Shown: positions 21,985 to 30,798 of the stretch, one piece after another
Layout: each line of letters begins with the position of its first letter
How positions within the stretch are numbered: position 1 is the first letter of the stretch
Assembly (NCBI GenBank): GCA_017960805.1
Contig: JAGCYM010000007.1
Location: 1 to 64,000, forward strand
Length of the DNA stretch: 64,000 nt
Direction: 5' to 3'
Source: Ruminococcus sp.
Lineage (GTDB): Bacteria > Bacillota > Clostridia > Oscillospirales > Ruminococcaceae
Program-made: the position numbers and the translations under genes
Notes under the pieces: model-generated
Database searches by the model: none
What the model saw: the letters and a program-made list of their open reading frames with translations, nothing else
Told to the model about the DNA's origin: nothing

Positions 21985-23372
21985 GCAATCCCTTCTCTTA
22001 TGTGTTTTCATGCATTTTTGTTCTCCTTGCGCATGGTGCCATGCTGTTCAATGTTTTCAGCAACGGCAATTATGATGATGTTAATTCGGTTGTTGTACTT
22101 GCATCTGTAGTAATTGGTCTTGATCTCGTATATTTCACAATTATGCCATTCTTCAGGCAGCAGACCTACGCGGTCGACTTTATGCTTATACTGATCCTGA
22201 ATATGGGACTTATCTTCCAGTCGTGCTTCGGCGGGGTGGATTTTCAGTTAAAGCATTTCATTACAGTCATCGCGGCCCTGATCTCCTGCAGGATCGGATA
22301 TCTCGTATGCAGGGATCATCGCTGGATAGAAGACAAGAAAAAATACATCTGGATATGCATAGGTATTCTTATGGGGATCATTCTGCTTTTCACCGGAAGC
22401 CGCAGTATGTGGATATCTCTTGGTGAATCGACCTCCATTCAGCCTTCAGAGTTCATGAAGCCTCTGCTGGTGCTCGCGTGTGCGACTTCTATTACTGAGC
22501 AGCAGAAGAAACACAAGTTCTTGTGTTTCAATATAGTTTATGAAAATATCATTCCTTTCGGAATAATCGGAGCTATCTGCCTGTTCCAGTGGTGGTGCCG
22601 TGACCTCGGAAGCATACCTACTTTCGGTGCGATATATGTTTCAGGATTTCTTCTCAGGATATGCTATCCGAAGGGCAAGTTCTCAAAGAAGCCAATCATA
22701 ATTGCGGTAGCTTCACTTGCAGTTCTTGCTGTTATTGCGGTAATGCTTGCTCCTCCGTATGTAAAGGAAGAACGTCTCTTTGTTGACATATGGGCAAACA
22801 AGTATACAACAGGTCATCAGCAGTGTCAGGCACTCATAGCTATAGCTGACGGCGGATGGTTCGGAAAGGGTCCTGGTCATGGATTCCTTCACACAGTATT
22901 CGCTTACCAGAGCGATATAGTATTCTCATCTATCAGTGAGGAGTGGGGACTGCTGTGCGCTGTCATGAGTGTTTTCGTTCTTCTTATGATGGTTGCGATC
23001 CCGCTTGTTAACCCGCCGAGATCCTATTATCATGGTTCTATGTGCGCCGGAATCGCGGCTGCCTTCTCTGTTCAGATGGCACTTAATGTATTCGGTTCCT
23101 GCAATATGATACCTTTTACCGGTGTAACACTGCCGTTCATATCAATGGGCGGAAGCTCGATGGTTGTCAGCGGCTTGATGGCAGGTATGCTCGTTGCAGC
23201 ACAGTCACCTGTATTCAAGGCTCCGAAGCGTAAGAAAAACGAGAAGAAACCACAGCCTGTTCAGCCGGTTCAGATGCAGAACATACCTCAGGCTCCTCCG
23301 CCTGTTCAGCCTCAGCAGGAGATACCGCCTCAGCCGCCTATAAACTACACGCTGACGGATCGAAGAAAGTGA
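21981..23372 (+). CDS. FtsW/RodA/SpoVE-family peptidoglycan glycosyltransferase
   Basis: A SEDS-family polytopic membrane protein (463 residues, about ten membrane segments) that polymerises lipid II into glycan strands together with a class B PBP. Family features are visible: SIQPSEFMKPLLVLACA, the WCRDLGSIPTFG stretch with the conserved Asp after the Arg, and PFTGVTLPFISMGGSSMV near the C-terminus. It ends in a Pro/Gln-rich cytoplasmic tail. The start codon is TTG at 21981 with AAGGAGG 7 nt upstream, overlapping the FHA stop by 4 nt. The neighbouring PBP is the obvious partner. Confidence 0.9.
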   Translation: MSNPFSYVFSCIFVLLAHGAMLFNVFSNGNYDDVNSVVVLASVVIGLDLVYFTIMPFFRQQTYAVDFMLILILNMGLIFQSCFGGVDFQLKHFITVIAALISCRIGYLVCRDHRWIEDKKKYIWICIGILMGIILLFTGSRSMWISLGESTSIQPSEFMKPLLVLACATSITEQQKKHKFLCFNIVYENIIPFGIIGAICLFQWWCRDLGSIPTFGAIYVSGFLLRICYPKGKFSKKPIIIAVASLAVLAVIAVMLAPPYVKEERLFVDIWANKYTTGHQQCQALIAIADGGWFGKGPGHGFLHTVFAYQSDIVFSSISEEWGLLCAVMSVFVLLMMVAIPLVNPPRSYYHGSMCAGIAAAFSVQMALNVFGSCNMIPFTGVTLPFISMGGSSMVVSGLMAGMLVAAQSPVFKAPKRKKNEKKPQPVQPVQMQNIPQAPPPVQPQQEIPPQPPINYTLTDRRK

Positions 23373-23382
23373 GGAACAGGTT

Positions 23383-24738
23383 ATGAAGAGTATTAAAAGA
23401 TGTCAGCATATCATAACGCTTTTCCTGAGCATATTCCTTGTCGGGATGGTGGTTCTTGTTGTCAAGATAAACAGGGAAGCATCCTTCTACATGATGAATT
23501 CTGACGACCATCGTCTTGGTATGGTTTATGACCGTAAGGGTGACGTGCTCTTTGACGGTTCAGGCAGGGGAGAGTATCCTGACGGATACTTCATTGATGT
23601 CGGCAATCTTATCGGAGACGACAAGGGACAGATGGAAAACACTCTAGTTGCAAATAACATAGATTACCTTAACAATTACAGTTTTTCAGTCGGACTTGTG
23701 GATAAAGGCGGAAAGGCAGCTATCTATACGACTCTTGATCATGAAGCTAATCGTGCTGTATATGACTCATATATGGATGCTAAAGGATGTGCGGTCGCTT
23801 ATAATTACAAGACCGGTGAGCTGCTTGTCTGCACAAGCCTTCCGTCACTTGATGTGACGCGGGGATATGACAATCTTGAAAACATGGAATCAGGAACCCT
23901 TATGTCAAAGGCAATGTACAGAACAGTTCCTGGTTCGACCCAGAAAATCTCGACCCTGATTTCAGCTATAGAGATAATGGGAAGAGAGAGGCTTTTCTCC
24001 AAGAGCTATAACTGCTCAGGTTCTTTTATGAATGCAGAGGGAAAGAAGATCGATTGTCACCAGGAATGGGGACATGGTGATCAGAATATCCAGGAAGCTC
24101 TTGAGAACAGCTGTAATCCTTTCTTTGCGCAGCTTATCCAGGACAGTGACATGCCTCTTGAGCGTATAAAGTCACAGTATACAAAACTTGGATACGCTAT
24201 AAACGGAGATGAACTGAAGTACTTTGATATAGACGGTATCCAGTGTGAGCGCGCGTCGACAACTCTGACAGATACAGGTGACTTCATTACTCAGTGGGGA
24301 TGCATGGGACAGGGTGACACTCTTGTAAGTCCTATACAGCTCATGATGTGGGAGAGCGCTATAGCGAACGGAACTGGAAAGATGACAATGCCGCACTTGA
24401 TCTCAAAAGTTACCGATGTAAGCGGTAAGGTTAAGAAAAGTGCTGATACTGAGTTCAGTAAGCAGCTCTTTAATCCTTCAACTGCGACGACTGTAAAGCA
24501 GATGATGAAGACAAATGGTGCAAATCACTATGCGTGGTCAGTTCCGGGATACGATATCGGAATAAAGAGCGGAACAGCTCAGGTTAAGGAAGGCGAAGAG
24601 GAGAACGCTCTTCTTGTTGGCTTTGTTGATGATCCAGCTCATCCGATCGCGTTCTGTGTTGTTCTTGAGAATAAATACAGTACTCCGGTATCAGCTGAAC
24701 AGATCCTTACCACTATGCTGAATAATCTTTGTGCATGA
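23383..24738 (+). CDS. Penicillin-binding protein transpeptidase (PbpA-like)
   Basis: A 451-residue membrane-anchored D,D-transpeptidase that cross-links peptidoglycan outside the cell. It has an N-terminal membrane anchor (about 10-28), a linker, and the penicillin-binding domain with all three active-site motifs: SxxK as STQK (Ser185-Lys188), SxN as SCN (243-245) and KSGT (395-398). It lacks the large N-terminal pedestal of division PBPs and matches the compact PbpA of actinobacterial FHA/rodA/pbpA operons. The gene is 10 nt downstream of the rodA-like gene and surely co-transcribed. Confidence 0.92.
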   Translation: MKSIKRCQHIITLFLSIFLVGMVVLVVKINREASFYMMNSDDHRLGMVYDRKGDVLFDGSGRGEYPDGYFIDVGNLIGDDKGQMENTLVANNIDYLNNYSFSVGLVDKGGKAAIYTTLDHEANRAVYDSYMDAKGCAVAYNYKTGELLVCTSLPSLDVTRGYDNLENMESGTLMSKAMYRTVPGSTQKISTLISAIEIMGRERLFSKSYNCSGSFMNAEGKKIDCHQEWGHGDQNIQEALENSCNPFFAQLIQDSDMPLERIKSQYTKLGYAINGDELKYFDIDGIQCERASTTLTDTGDFITQWGCMGQGDTLVSPIQLMMWESAIANGTGKMTMPHLISKVTDVSGKVKKSADTEFSKQLFNPSTATTVKQMMKTNGANHYAWSVPGYDIGIKSGTAQVKEGEEENALLVGFVDDPAHPIAFCVVLENKYSTPVSAEQILTTMLNNLCA

Positions 24739-24863
24739 TCTTATGTTTCCCTGAATGAAAAATGATTTTTTTCATTAGCTGATAGTTACTGAATCTAAAT
24801 TGTTATATCTTACAAAAAATTTTTCTGAAGCTGTACAGATTAAACAAAATTAACAAATTTCGC

Positions 24864-24892
24864 TTGTAAGTCCAATATTTTTATGGTATAAT
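24864..24892 (+). promoter_or_regulatory. hpf: Promoter of hpf
   Basis: TTGTAA (24864-24869) and TATAAT (24887-24892) are 17 nt apart. The leader holds a small GCTCTC/GAGAGC hairpin just before the ribosome binding site, which might tune translation. Confidence 0.65.
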
Positions 24893-24944
24893 ATAACCAT
24901 AAAATAATGCTCTCAAGGAGAGAGCAAAAGGAGGCCATCACTCT

Positions 24945-25472
24945 ATGAAAACAACTATCACAGCTAAAAAAATGCAAATACCCCAGAACTTTACAGAACT
25001 CGCTGAAACAAGAATCGACTCTAGACTTGGAAAATTCTTCGGAGATGAGGCAGACGCAAAGATCGTTATGTCAGAAATAAAGAACAAGATAGTTCTTGAG
25101 CTTACAGTAAAATACAACAGCATGATCTACCGCGCCGAGCGCTCAGCTGAAGATAAGGCTGTTGCTCTCGATGATGCTATCGACAAGATCATCAGACAGA
25201 TCCGCAAGAACAAGACAAGAGTTGAAAAGAAACTTAAAGATACTGCTTTCAAGGAGGCTTTCGCAGAACCGGTAGAAGAGATCGCAGCATACGAAATTAT
25301 AAAGGAAAAGAAGTTCAAGCTTCGTCCTATGAATGTAGAGGAGGCTATACTCCAGATGAATCTTCTGAGTCACGAGTTCTTTATGTTCCTCAATGCAGAC
25401 TCAGGTGTAATAAATGTCGTTTATAAGCGCGATGACGGAAACTATGCTCTTCTCGAGCCTGACAACGACTAA
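24945..25472 (+). CDS. hpf: Ribosome hibernation promoting factor, long form
   Basis: A 175-residue protein that dimerises 70S ribosomes into inactive 100S particles in stationary phase or starvation. The N-terminal HPF/RaiA domain (about 1-100; ALDDAIDKIIRQIRKNKTRV) binds between the subunits. A linker and the C-terminal dimerisation domain (about 120-172; KFKLRPMNVEEAILQMNLLS, FMFLNADSGVINVVYKRDDG) mark the long form found in Firmicutes. AAGGAGG precedes the ATG. It has its own promoter and a downstream hairpin. Confidence 0.95.
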   Translation: MKTTITAKKMQIPQNFTELAETRIDSRLGKFFGDEADAKIVMSEIKNKIVLELTVKYNSMIYRAERSAEDKAVALDDAIDKIIRQIRKNKTRVEKKLKDTAFKEAFAEPVEEIAAYEIIKEKKFKLRPMNVEEAILQMNLLSHEFFMFLNADSGVINVVYKRDDGNYALLEPDND

Positions 25473-25486
25473 TCAATAAAACTTAT

Positions 25487-25515
25487 ATGCGGAGCCTTTG
25501 AGCTCCGCATAATAT
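25487..25515 (+). terminator. hpf: Hairpin after hpf
   Basis: ATGCGGAGC (25487-25495) pairs perfectly with GCTCCGCAT (25502-25510). The trailing sequence is AT-rich but not a strong T-run, so some read-through to the LUD gene is likely. Confidence 0.65.
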
Positions 25516-25531
25516 TTACGGAGAGATAATT

Positions 25532-26203
25532 ATGAACAGTAACAAGAAAACGATTATTGAAATGAGAATCAAGAAAACAGGAGAGAATCTCAAGAAGAAT
25601 AATATGGAATTCTACTATGCTGAATCCGCAGCAGATGTCAGATCTATTGTTGAGTCTCTTATGCCAGCAGGCTGTACAGTCACACACGGCGGAAGCGAAT
25701 CAATGAAAGAATGCGGCATCCCGGATCTCCTGAATTCAGGTAAATACAGCTATATTGACCGTTCTAAGGCAACAACTCCTGAAGAGGCTAAGGCTGTTTA
25801 CCGACAGGCTTTTTCCGCGGATGTGTATATCACAAGTTCAAATGCGATAACTGAGGACGGTGTTCTATATAATGTTGATGGCAACAGCAATCGTATAGCA
25901 GCTATTGCTTACGGACCGGATTCTGTTATAGTTATTGCGGGTTATAACAAGATAGTTCGCAATCTTGCTGAAGCGGAGGTTAGAGTAAAGAATACTGCCG
26001 CACCTCCGAACTGTGTAAGACTTGACTGTGACACTTACTGTGCAAAGACAGGGGAGTGCGTTTCTCTTAAGAATCCTGACCATCAGATGAGTGATGGCTG
26101 CGGCGGTGACGGACGTATCTGCTGTAATTATCTTATTTCAGCTCAACAGCGTCATAAAGGACGCATCAAGGTTATCATTGTCGGAGAAGAACTCGGCTTC
26201 TAA
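25532..26203 (+). CDS. LUD-domain protein (LutC/DUF162-like)
   Basis: A 223-residue protein of the LUD family, to which the lactate-utilisation proteins LutB/LutC belong. Recognisable stretches are TVTHGGSESMKECGI, ADVYITSSNAITEDG and NVDGNSNRIAAIAYGPD. The C-terminal third is Cys-rich (CDTYCAKTGEC...CGGDGRICCNY), so it may bind metal or an iron-sulfur cluster. No lutA/lutB partner is adjacent. It may act in 2-hydroxy acid or cofactor metabolism; the substrate is unknown. It precedes a CmpB-like membrane protein gene with a 12-nt gap. Confidence 0.8.
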   Translation: MNSNKKTIIEMRIKKTGENLKKNNMEFYYAESAADVRSIVESLMPAGCTVTHGGSESMKECGIPDLLNSGKYSYIDRSKATTPEEAKAVYRQAFSADVYITSSNAITEDGVLYNVDGNSNRIAAIAYGPDSVIVIAGYNKIVRNLAEAEVRVKNTAAPPNCVRLDCDTYCAKTGECVSLKNPDHQMSDGCGGDGRICCNYLISAQQRHKGRIKVIIVGEELGF

Positions 26204-26215
26204 GGGGGAGTATTT

Positions 26216-27058
26216 ATAGTATACTCAGTTTACCAGCTGTTGTTTTTCTTTTTGATCTACGCGTTTCTTGGATGGTGCCTAGAGGTAACATACCAGGCTG
26301 TTGAACACGGCGTATTTATTAACCGTGGCTTTCTGGGAGGGCCCTACTGCCCGATATATGGCGCAGGAGTTATTGTTGTTACACTGGCTTTATATCCCCT
26401 TCGTGAAACGGTCATACTCCTGTATTTAGGCTCTGTAGTACTGACTTCTTCGCTTGAACTTGTTACAGGATATTTACTCGAAAAGATATTTCATCAGCAC
26501 TGGTGGGATTATTCAGAAGAGCGATTCAATGTTAAAGGATATATATGTCTTAAGTTTTCTCTTTTGTGGGGTGTAGCTTGTCTTGTTACAGTGAGGATAA
26601 TACATCCGACGATAGAGAAATTCGTTGATCTGATACCGCATACTGCAGGAATTGTCGTGATAGTGATCTTATATGTGTGTTTTACAAGTGATCTCATATT
26701 TACAGTTATGGGTATCATGCACATAAAGAAGACATTGCGTGTGCTGGAGAGCATCTCTGCCGAGATGCGAAAGATATCTGACAAGGCAGGGGAGAAGCTG
26801 TTTGTAGGTGTTGATGCTATTCATGATAAAAGTGAAGATTTCAACGAAAAAACTCTTCAGCTCCGTAAGCGTGCTGAAGAGCTCGTTGCAAAATACAAGG
26901 AGATCATGTCTCAGAAGAGTTTTGTCGGTAAACGACTTGAGCTTGCTTTCCCGAAACTGAAAATAGAACCTCCGAAAGCTTTGAGAGCTCCTTTTGAAGC
27001 AATCAAATCAAAGCTTCCTAAGAAGAACGAGAAAAAGGAAAACATCTCAGAAGAATAA
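26216..27058 (+). CDS. CmpB-like putative ABC-transporter permease family membrane protein
   Basis: This is a polytopic membrane protein of the family annotated 'putative ABC transporter permease' (PF06541-like). Typical stretches are FFFLIYAFLGWCLEVTYQ, RGFLGGPYCPIYGAGVI and SLELVTGYLLEKIFHQHWWDYS. The last 100 residues are cytoplasmic and basic. The start is uncertain. The family normally begins a few residues before this first membrane segment, and the in-frame sequence upstream reads (I)VYSVYQLL with GGGGGAG ending 5 nt before an ATA codon at 26216. No ATG or GTG exists there; a TTG at 26240 lacks a ribosome site and would cut the first helix. I therefore give 26216 with an ATA start as a hypothesis. 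Confidence 0.72.
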   Translation: MVYSVYQLLFFFLIYAFLGWCLEVTYQAVEHGVFINRGFLGGPYCPIYGAGVIVVTLALYPLRETVILLYLGSVVLTSSLELVTGYLLEKIFHQHWWDYSEERFNVKGYICLKFSLLWGVACLVTVRIIHPTIEKFVDLIPHTAGIVVIVILYVCFTSDLIFTVMGIMHIKKTLRVLESISAEMRKISDKAGEKLFVGVDAIHDKSEDFNEKTLQLRKRAEELVAKYKEIMSQKSFVGKRLELAFPKLKIEPPKALRAPFEAIKSKLPKKNEKKENISEE

Positions 27059-27091
27059 TATATTCTATTTCAGAAAAACGAATAAATATAG

Positions 27092-27135
27092 AAAATGCAT
27101 CCCATAGCTGATAAGCCATGAGATGCATTTTTTTA
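27092..27135. terminator. Bidirectional terminator between convergent genes
   Basis: AAAATGCATC (27092-27101) pairs with GATGCATTTT (27122-27131), with further pairing inside, and T-runs on both strands. It separates the CmpB-like gene from the minus-strand membrane protein gene. Confidence 0.85.
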
Positions 27136-28044
27136 GCTGAGATCTTTTATTATCGCATCAAATGCTGCAAAATCCTTGTCATATGTCTTCTGCATCTTGT
27201 CTTTCTTTGAGTAAACAAGATCCTGCGGTTTTCTGATTGCAAGGAACCAGTCATCAGATATATCGTTCGGAGAAAGGCCGATCTTTGCTGCAAAATCAGT
27301 GTCCTTAAGCATGAACTTATATTTATCGACATGCGGATTATCCGGATAGAGTTCACTCAGATCAACCAGAGTATCCTCAATGGTTATTACAGTATCAACA
27401 GTCTTGTTTCCTATTATTATAACAGATTCTGAGTTCTGTAGCTCAGCTGAGAGTTTCTGCGGCACGCTGTTAACAAAATCGTCTTTTTCAACTCCGGTAT
27501 ATGGAATATAGTAGATTGATGCCAGCTGTTCCCCGTTCTTATTGTTATCGGGAGTAAACTGAGAAAGATATTCCTGTACGTTTGATTCTTCTCCAAGTTG
27601 AACGTTCTTTCCTATCACAAGTACTATCATATCCGGATGTGGCTGAGAAGCAAGATCATATATGAGCAAGCCAGCGATGGATAACAGAATGCAGGCAAGA
27701 CCGAGCCACCATTTATTGAGGTAGACAAAACTGCCAAGTTTCTGGAAAAACGTTCTCTTTACCTCTGTCTGCTCGTCATCGTTCAGAACATCACTTTCTG
27801 AAATAAGTCCGGATTTAAGCTTAAGAAGTTCTATATGTTCTTCCTCAAGTCGCTTGTCATGAGCTTCAGCTGCTCTCCTTTTGCGTTCCTTATAGCGCTT
27901 CTGTACATTTTCGCGTCTGATTCTTTCTTCTTCATCGGCTTTTTCGTACATTTCCTTTCGCTTCTGGATAATGCTTTTAGACTCTTGTTCCTGCTCTTTT
28001 CCGTTCTCGGTATTGTCAGTAGTTTTATTATCTTTATCTTTCAT
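27133..28044 (-). CDS. Single-pass membrane protein with coiled-coil N-terminus, unknown function
   Basis: A 303-residue protein I do not recognise. The first 110 residues are very rich in Lys, Glu and Arg and predicted helical (RKEMYEKADEEERIRREN, KERKRRAAEAHDKRLEEEH), then comes one membrane helix at about 113-132 (WWLGLACILLSIAGLLIYDLA). An external domain of about 170 residues follows (DMIVLVIGKNVQLGEES, YYIPYTGVEKDDFV). GGAGG is 5 nt before the ATG. It is in line with and downstream of lysS and a small membrane gene, with 46 nt between. The external domain resembles uncharacterised clostridial envelope proteins only in general character. Confidence 0.7.
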   Translation of the reverse strand: MKDKDNKTTDNTENGKEQEQESKSIIQKRKEMYEKADEEERIRRENVQKRYKERKRRAAEAHDKRLEEEHIELLKLKSGLISESDVLNDDEQTEVKRTFFQKLGSFVYLNKWWLGLACILLSIAGLLIYDLASQPHPDMIVLVIGKNVQLGEESNVQEYLSQFTPDNNKNGEQLASIYYIPYTGVEKDDFVNSVPQKLSAELQNSESVIIIGNKTVDTVITIEDTLVDLSELYPDNPHVDKYKFMLKDTDFAAKIGLSPNDISDDWFLAIRKPQDLVYSKKDKMQKTYDKDFAAFDAIIKDLS

Positions 28045-28089
28045 ATATCCTCCGACGGATAAGGGCGGAACAAGTCCGCCCCTGGATTA

Positions 28090-28311
28090 TTACATTTTTT
28101 TACCATGATAAGGACAGCACACCGCCGCAGCATACCTTCCGTAGAGATAGGAATCACAGTGCTGACACCGCACGTAAATGATATTCAGAATGATACTTGT
28201 TATTAATCCTCCGAAGAGTAATATCGTGCTGATTATCTCTGTGACCTTAGAAGGTATTATGAGGATCAGAGCTAATCCTAAAAGAGACTGCACAGAAATA
28301 TGCCTGTACAT
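28090..28311 (-). CDS. Small two-helix membrane protein with Cys-rich tail
   Basis: About 73 residues with two hydrophobic helices (LLGLALILII and STILLFGGLITSIILNIIY) and a C-terminal Cys-rich knuckle CQHCDSYLYGRY...CCPYHGK that may bind zinc. The start is uncertain: no clear ribosome site precedes the ATG at 28311, and the frame stays open upstream (KTYAHKSND) into the end of lysS, so it may start inside lysS. The zinc-knuckle ending resembles small membrane proteins that sit next to tRNA synthetase genes in related bacteria, but I cannot name a family. Confidence 0.55.
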   Translation of the reverse strand: MYRHISVQSLLGLALILIIPSKVTEIISTILLFGGLITSIILNIIYVRCQHCDSYLYGRYAAAVCCPYHGKKM

Positions 28312-28345
28312 ATCATTGCTCTTATGAGCGTAGGTTTTTTCATAA

Positions 28346-29962
28346 TTATTCTTCTGCGTTTTCTTCCTGAGCAGGTCTGCCGTTGTTTGCAGGAAGGCTC
28401 TTCATTGTCGGGAAGAGGAGAACATCTCTGATGGAAGCACTGTTTGTAAGAAGCATTACAAGTCTGTCAATACCGTATCCGATACCGCCTGTAGGAGGCA
28501 TACCGATCTCGAGTGCGCGGAGGAAGTCTTCATCAGTTCTGTTAGCTTCCTCATCGCCCTGGCTGAGTGCTTCTTCCTGAGCCTTGAAACGCTCACGCTG
28601 ATCAATAGGATCATTGAGCTCTGAGTATGCATTACACATTTCACGGCCTGTGATAAAGAGCTCAAAACGCTCAACATAATCAGGAGCATCGGGCTTCTTC
28701 TTTGTAAGTGGAGAAATCTCGATCGGGTGATCCATGATGAATGTAGGCTGAATGAGGTGTTCCTCAACGAAAGCTTCGAAGAAAAGGTTGAGGATATCGC
28801 CGCGCTTGTGACGATCTTCAAACTCAACATTGTGCTCCTTTGCAGCAGCACGAGCCTCCTCAAGAGTTGTAATGTTATTGAAGTCCACACCTGAATACTT
28901 CTTTACTGCATCGATCATAGTAAGTCTTTCGAAAGGCTTGCCAAGATCGATCATGTACTCACCGTAAGGAACACATGTTGTACCACAAACTTCCTGTGCT
29001 ACGTGGCGGAACATGTTCTCTGTAAGGTCCATCATTCCGTAGTAGTCAGTATATGCCTGATAGAGTTCCATAAGTGTGAATTCAGGGTTGTGACGTGTAT
29101 CAACGCCTTCGTTACGGAATACTCTTCCGATTTCGTATACTCTCTCGAGTCCGCCTACGATAAGACGCTTCAGATAGAGCTCAAGGCTGATACGAAGCTT
29201 AACTTCTTCGTCAAGAGCATTATAGTGTGTCTCAAATGGTCTTGCAGCGGCACCGCCTGCATTTGAAACAAGCATAGGAGTCTCAACTTCCATGAAGCCC
29301 TGATTGTCAAGGTAGCGTCTGATAGAAGCTATGATCTTTGAGCGCTTTACAAATGTATCCTTTACCTCAGGATTGATGATGAGGTCAAGGTAGCGCTGAC
29401 GGTATCTTGTATCAGTATCCTTCAGACCGTGCCATTTTTCAGGAAGAGGGAGAAGTGACTTTGAAAGAAGCTCTATCTTCTTAGCGTGGATGGATATCTC
29501 GCCCTTCTTGGTTCTGAAAACAAATCCTTCAACACCAATGATGTCACCGATATCCCACTTTTTCTTGAATTCCTTGAAAAGGTCAGCTCCGATATCATTT
29601 GAACGCACATAAACCTGAATGCGGTCTGATGCATCGCGTACATCGATAAAGTTTGCCTTACCCATATCTCTCCAGCTCATTATACGACCGGCTATACGGA
29701 TATTTGTCTCGTGAAGTGCCTCAAGAGAAGCATTAAGCTTTTCCTCATCTCCGTTAGCTGCGGCAATGAGTTCAGCTTCTTTGGCTTCATACTCAGCCTT
29801 GTAGTCTGCAGCGTGGCCTGTTACGTCATACTTTGTAACTGTAAACGGATCGCAGCCGCCTTCACGGAGAGCAGCAAGCTTGTCGAGCCTGTCCTTCTTT
29901 AGTATGTTAATATCCTGTTCCTCTTCTGCGGGAACAGCAGGATTGATGGTGTTATCGCTCAT
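28346..29962 (-). CDS. lysS: Lysyl-tRNA synthetase, class II
   Basis: A 538-residue enzyme that charges tRNA-Lys. It has an N-terminal OB-fold anticodon-binding domain (about 75-190; IRIAGRIMSWRDMGKANFID) and the class II catalytic core with motif 1 (VETPMLVSNAGGAAARPF), motif 2 (RVFRNEGVDTRHNPEFTLME) and motif 3 (GIGYGIDRLVMLLT). A C-terminal extension after motif 3 (PANNGRPAQEENAEE) is short. It lies 23 nt downstream of greA, an arrangement common in Firmicutes, and is co-transcribed from the promoter at 30503-30531. Confidence 0.97.
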   Translation of the reverse strand: MSDNTINPAVPAEEEQDINILKKDRLDKLAALREGGCDPFTVTKYDVTGHAADYKAEYEAKEAELIAAANGDEEKLNASLEALHETNIRIAGRIMSWRDMGKANFIDVRDASDRIQVYVRSNDIGADLFKEFKKKWDIGDIIGVEGFVFRTKKGEISIHAKKIELLSKSLLPLPEKWHGLKDTDTRYRQRYLDLIINPEVKDTFVKRSKIIASIRRYLDNQGFMEVETPMLVSNAGGAAARPFETHYNALDEEVKLRISLELYLKRLIVGGLERVYEIGRVFRNEGVDTRHNPEFTLMELYQAYTDYYGMMDLTENMFRHVAQEVCGTTCVPYGEYMIDLGKPFERLTMIDAVKKYSGVDFNNITTLEEARAAAKEHNVEFEDRHKRGDILNLFFEAFVEEHLIQPTFIMDHPIEISPLTKKKPDAPDYVERFELFITGREMCNAYSELNDPIDQRERFKAQEEALSQGDEEANRTDEDFLRALEIGMPPTGGIGYGIDRLVMLLTNSASIRDVLLFPTMKSLPANNGRPAQEENAEE

Positions 29963-29985
29963 TTTGAAATTTCCTTCCTTGGGGA

Positions 29986-30453
29986 TTATTTAGATATCTC
30001 AATGACCTCGAAACGAAGTTCTCCAACGGGAGCTTCGACAATGAAAGTATCGCCGACTTTTTTCTTCATAGCAGCTTTACCGATAGGAGACTCGTCAGAT
30101 ATCATGTGGTTTCTGACATCAACATGGTTTGTTCCGACGATTGTGAATGTCTCGGTCTTTTTAGTACCAACTTTTCTGATTTTGATTATAGAGCCCATAC
30201 CGATTTCATCAACTGAGATATTTGATTCATCGATAACTTCAGCGTTGTCGATTGTGTGCTGGAGTTCAGCTATCTTAGCTTCAAGGATAGCCTGTTCGTT
30301 CTTAGCTTCATCGTATTCAGCGTTTTCGGAAAGGTCTCCGTATGAACGAGCAACTTTAAGACGCTCTGCTACTTCCTTACGTTTATTGATTTTGAGGTCG
30401 TCAAGCTCGAGGACGAGCTTGTCGTAGCTTGATCTTGACATCTGCTTACCCAT
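29986..30453 (-). CDS. greA: Transcription elongation factor GreA
   Basis: A 155-residue factor that rescues backtracked RNA polymerase by stimulating transcript cleavage. The N-terminal coiled-coil (about 10-75, including ARSYGDLSENAEYDEAKNEQ with the two acidic tip residues) and the C-terminal FKBP-like domain (SDESPIGKAAMKKKVGD) are both present. The preferred start is the ATG at 30453, which has AAGGAG 9 nt upstream; a TTG three codons earlier is too close to that site. It is followed by lysS in the same operon. Confidence 0.95.
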   Translation of the reverse strand: MGKQMSRSSYDKLVLELDDLKINKRKEVAERLKVARSYGDLSENAEYDEAKNEQAILEAKIAELQHTIDNAEVIDESNISVDEIGMGSIIKIRKVGTKKTETFTIVGTNHVDVRNHMISDESPIGKAAMKKKVGDTFIVEAPVGELRFEVIEISK

Positions 30454-30502
30454 TTGACACAACTCCTTAAGAATATTATTTTAGGTAAAAATATACTTAT
30501 AC

Positions 30503-30531
30503 ATTATACTATATATTGCGTAGTTTGTCAA
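30503..30531 (-). promoter_or_regulatory. greA: Promoter of the greA-lysS operon
   Basis: On the minus strand a perfect TTGACA (30526-30531) and perfect TATAAT (30503-30508) are 17 nt apart, consistent with strong constitutive expression. Confidence 0.85.
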
Positions 30532-30694
30532 TATGCGAAGAATATTTTCTGACTGTTCGGCGGTAGAAAATAGGAATACTAGATGGCGGGTTATCGTTTC
30601 TTTTTTGCAATTGCGAAGAGTAAAATTGATGTATTGATCATGTACTACAGAAAAAGCGGTGTATAATAAGTCAGTCTGAGAGCACAATATGTCA

Positions 30695-30723
30695 TTTACA
30701 AAGTGTTCGCATAATGATATAAT
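30695..30723 (+). promoter_or_regulatory. Promoter of the pectinase gene
   Basis: TTTACA (30695-30700) and TATAAT (30718-30723) are 17 nt apart, leaving a leader of about 70 nt before the ATG with an AAAAGGAG ribosome site. Confidence 0.7.
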
Positions 30724-30798
30724 ATAATAAATAGTATGCTTTCTTGGAAGTAAACTGTTAATATTGACCAATGAAAAGCGTAGAAAAGGAGTATTAAA

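Larger units (their letters stand above)
30454..30798. other. Intergenic region between greA and the pectinase gene
   Basis: It carries the divergent promoters at 30503-30531 (minus) and 30695-30723 (plus). Between them lies about 160 nt of AT-rich sequence in which I see no gene or known RNA structure. Confidence 0.6.
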
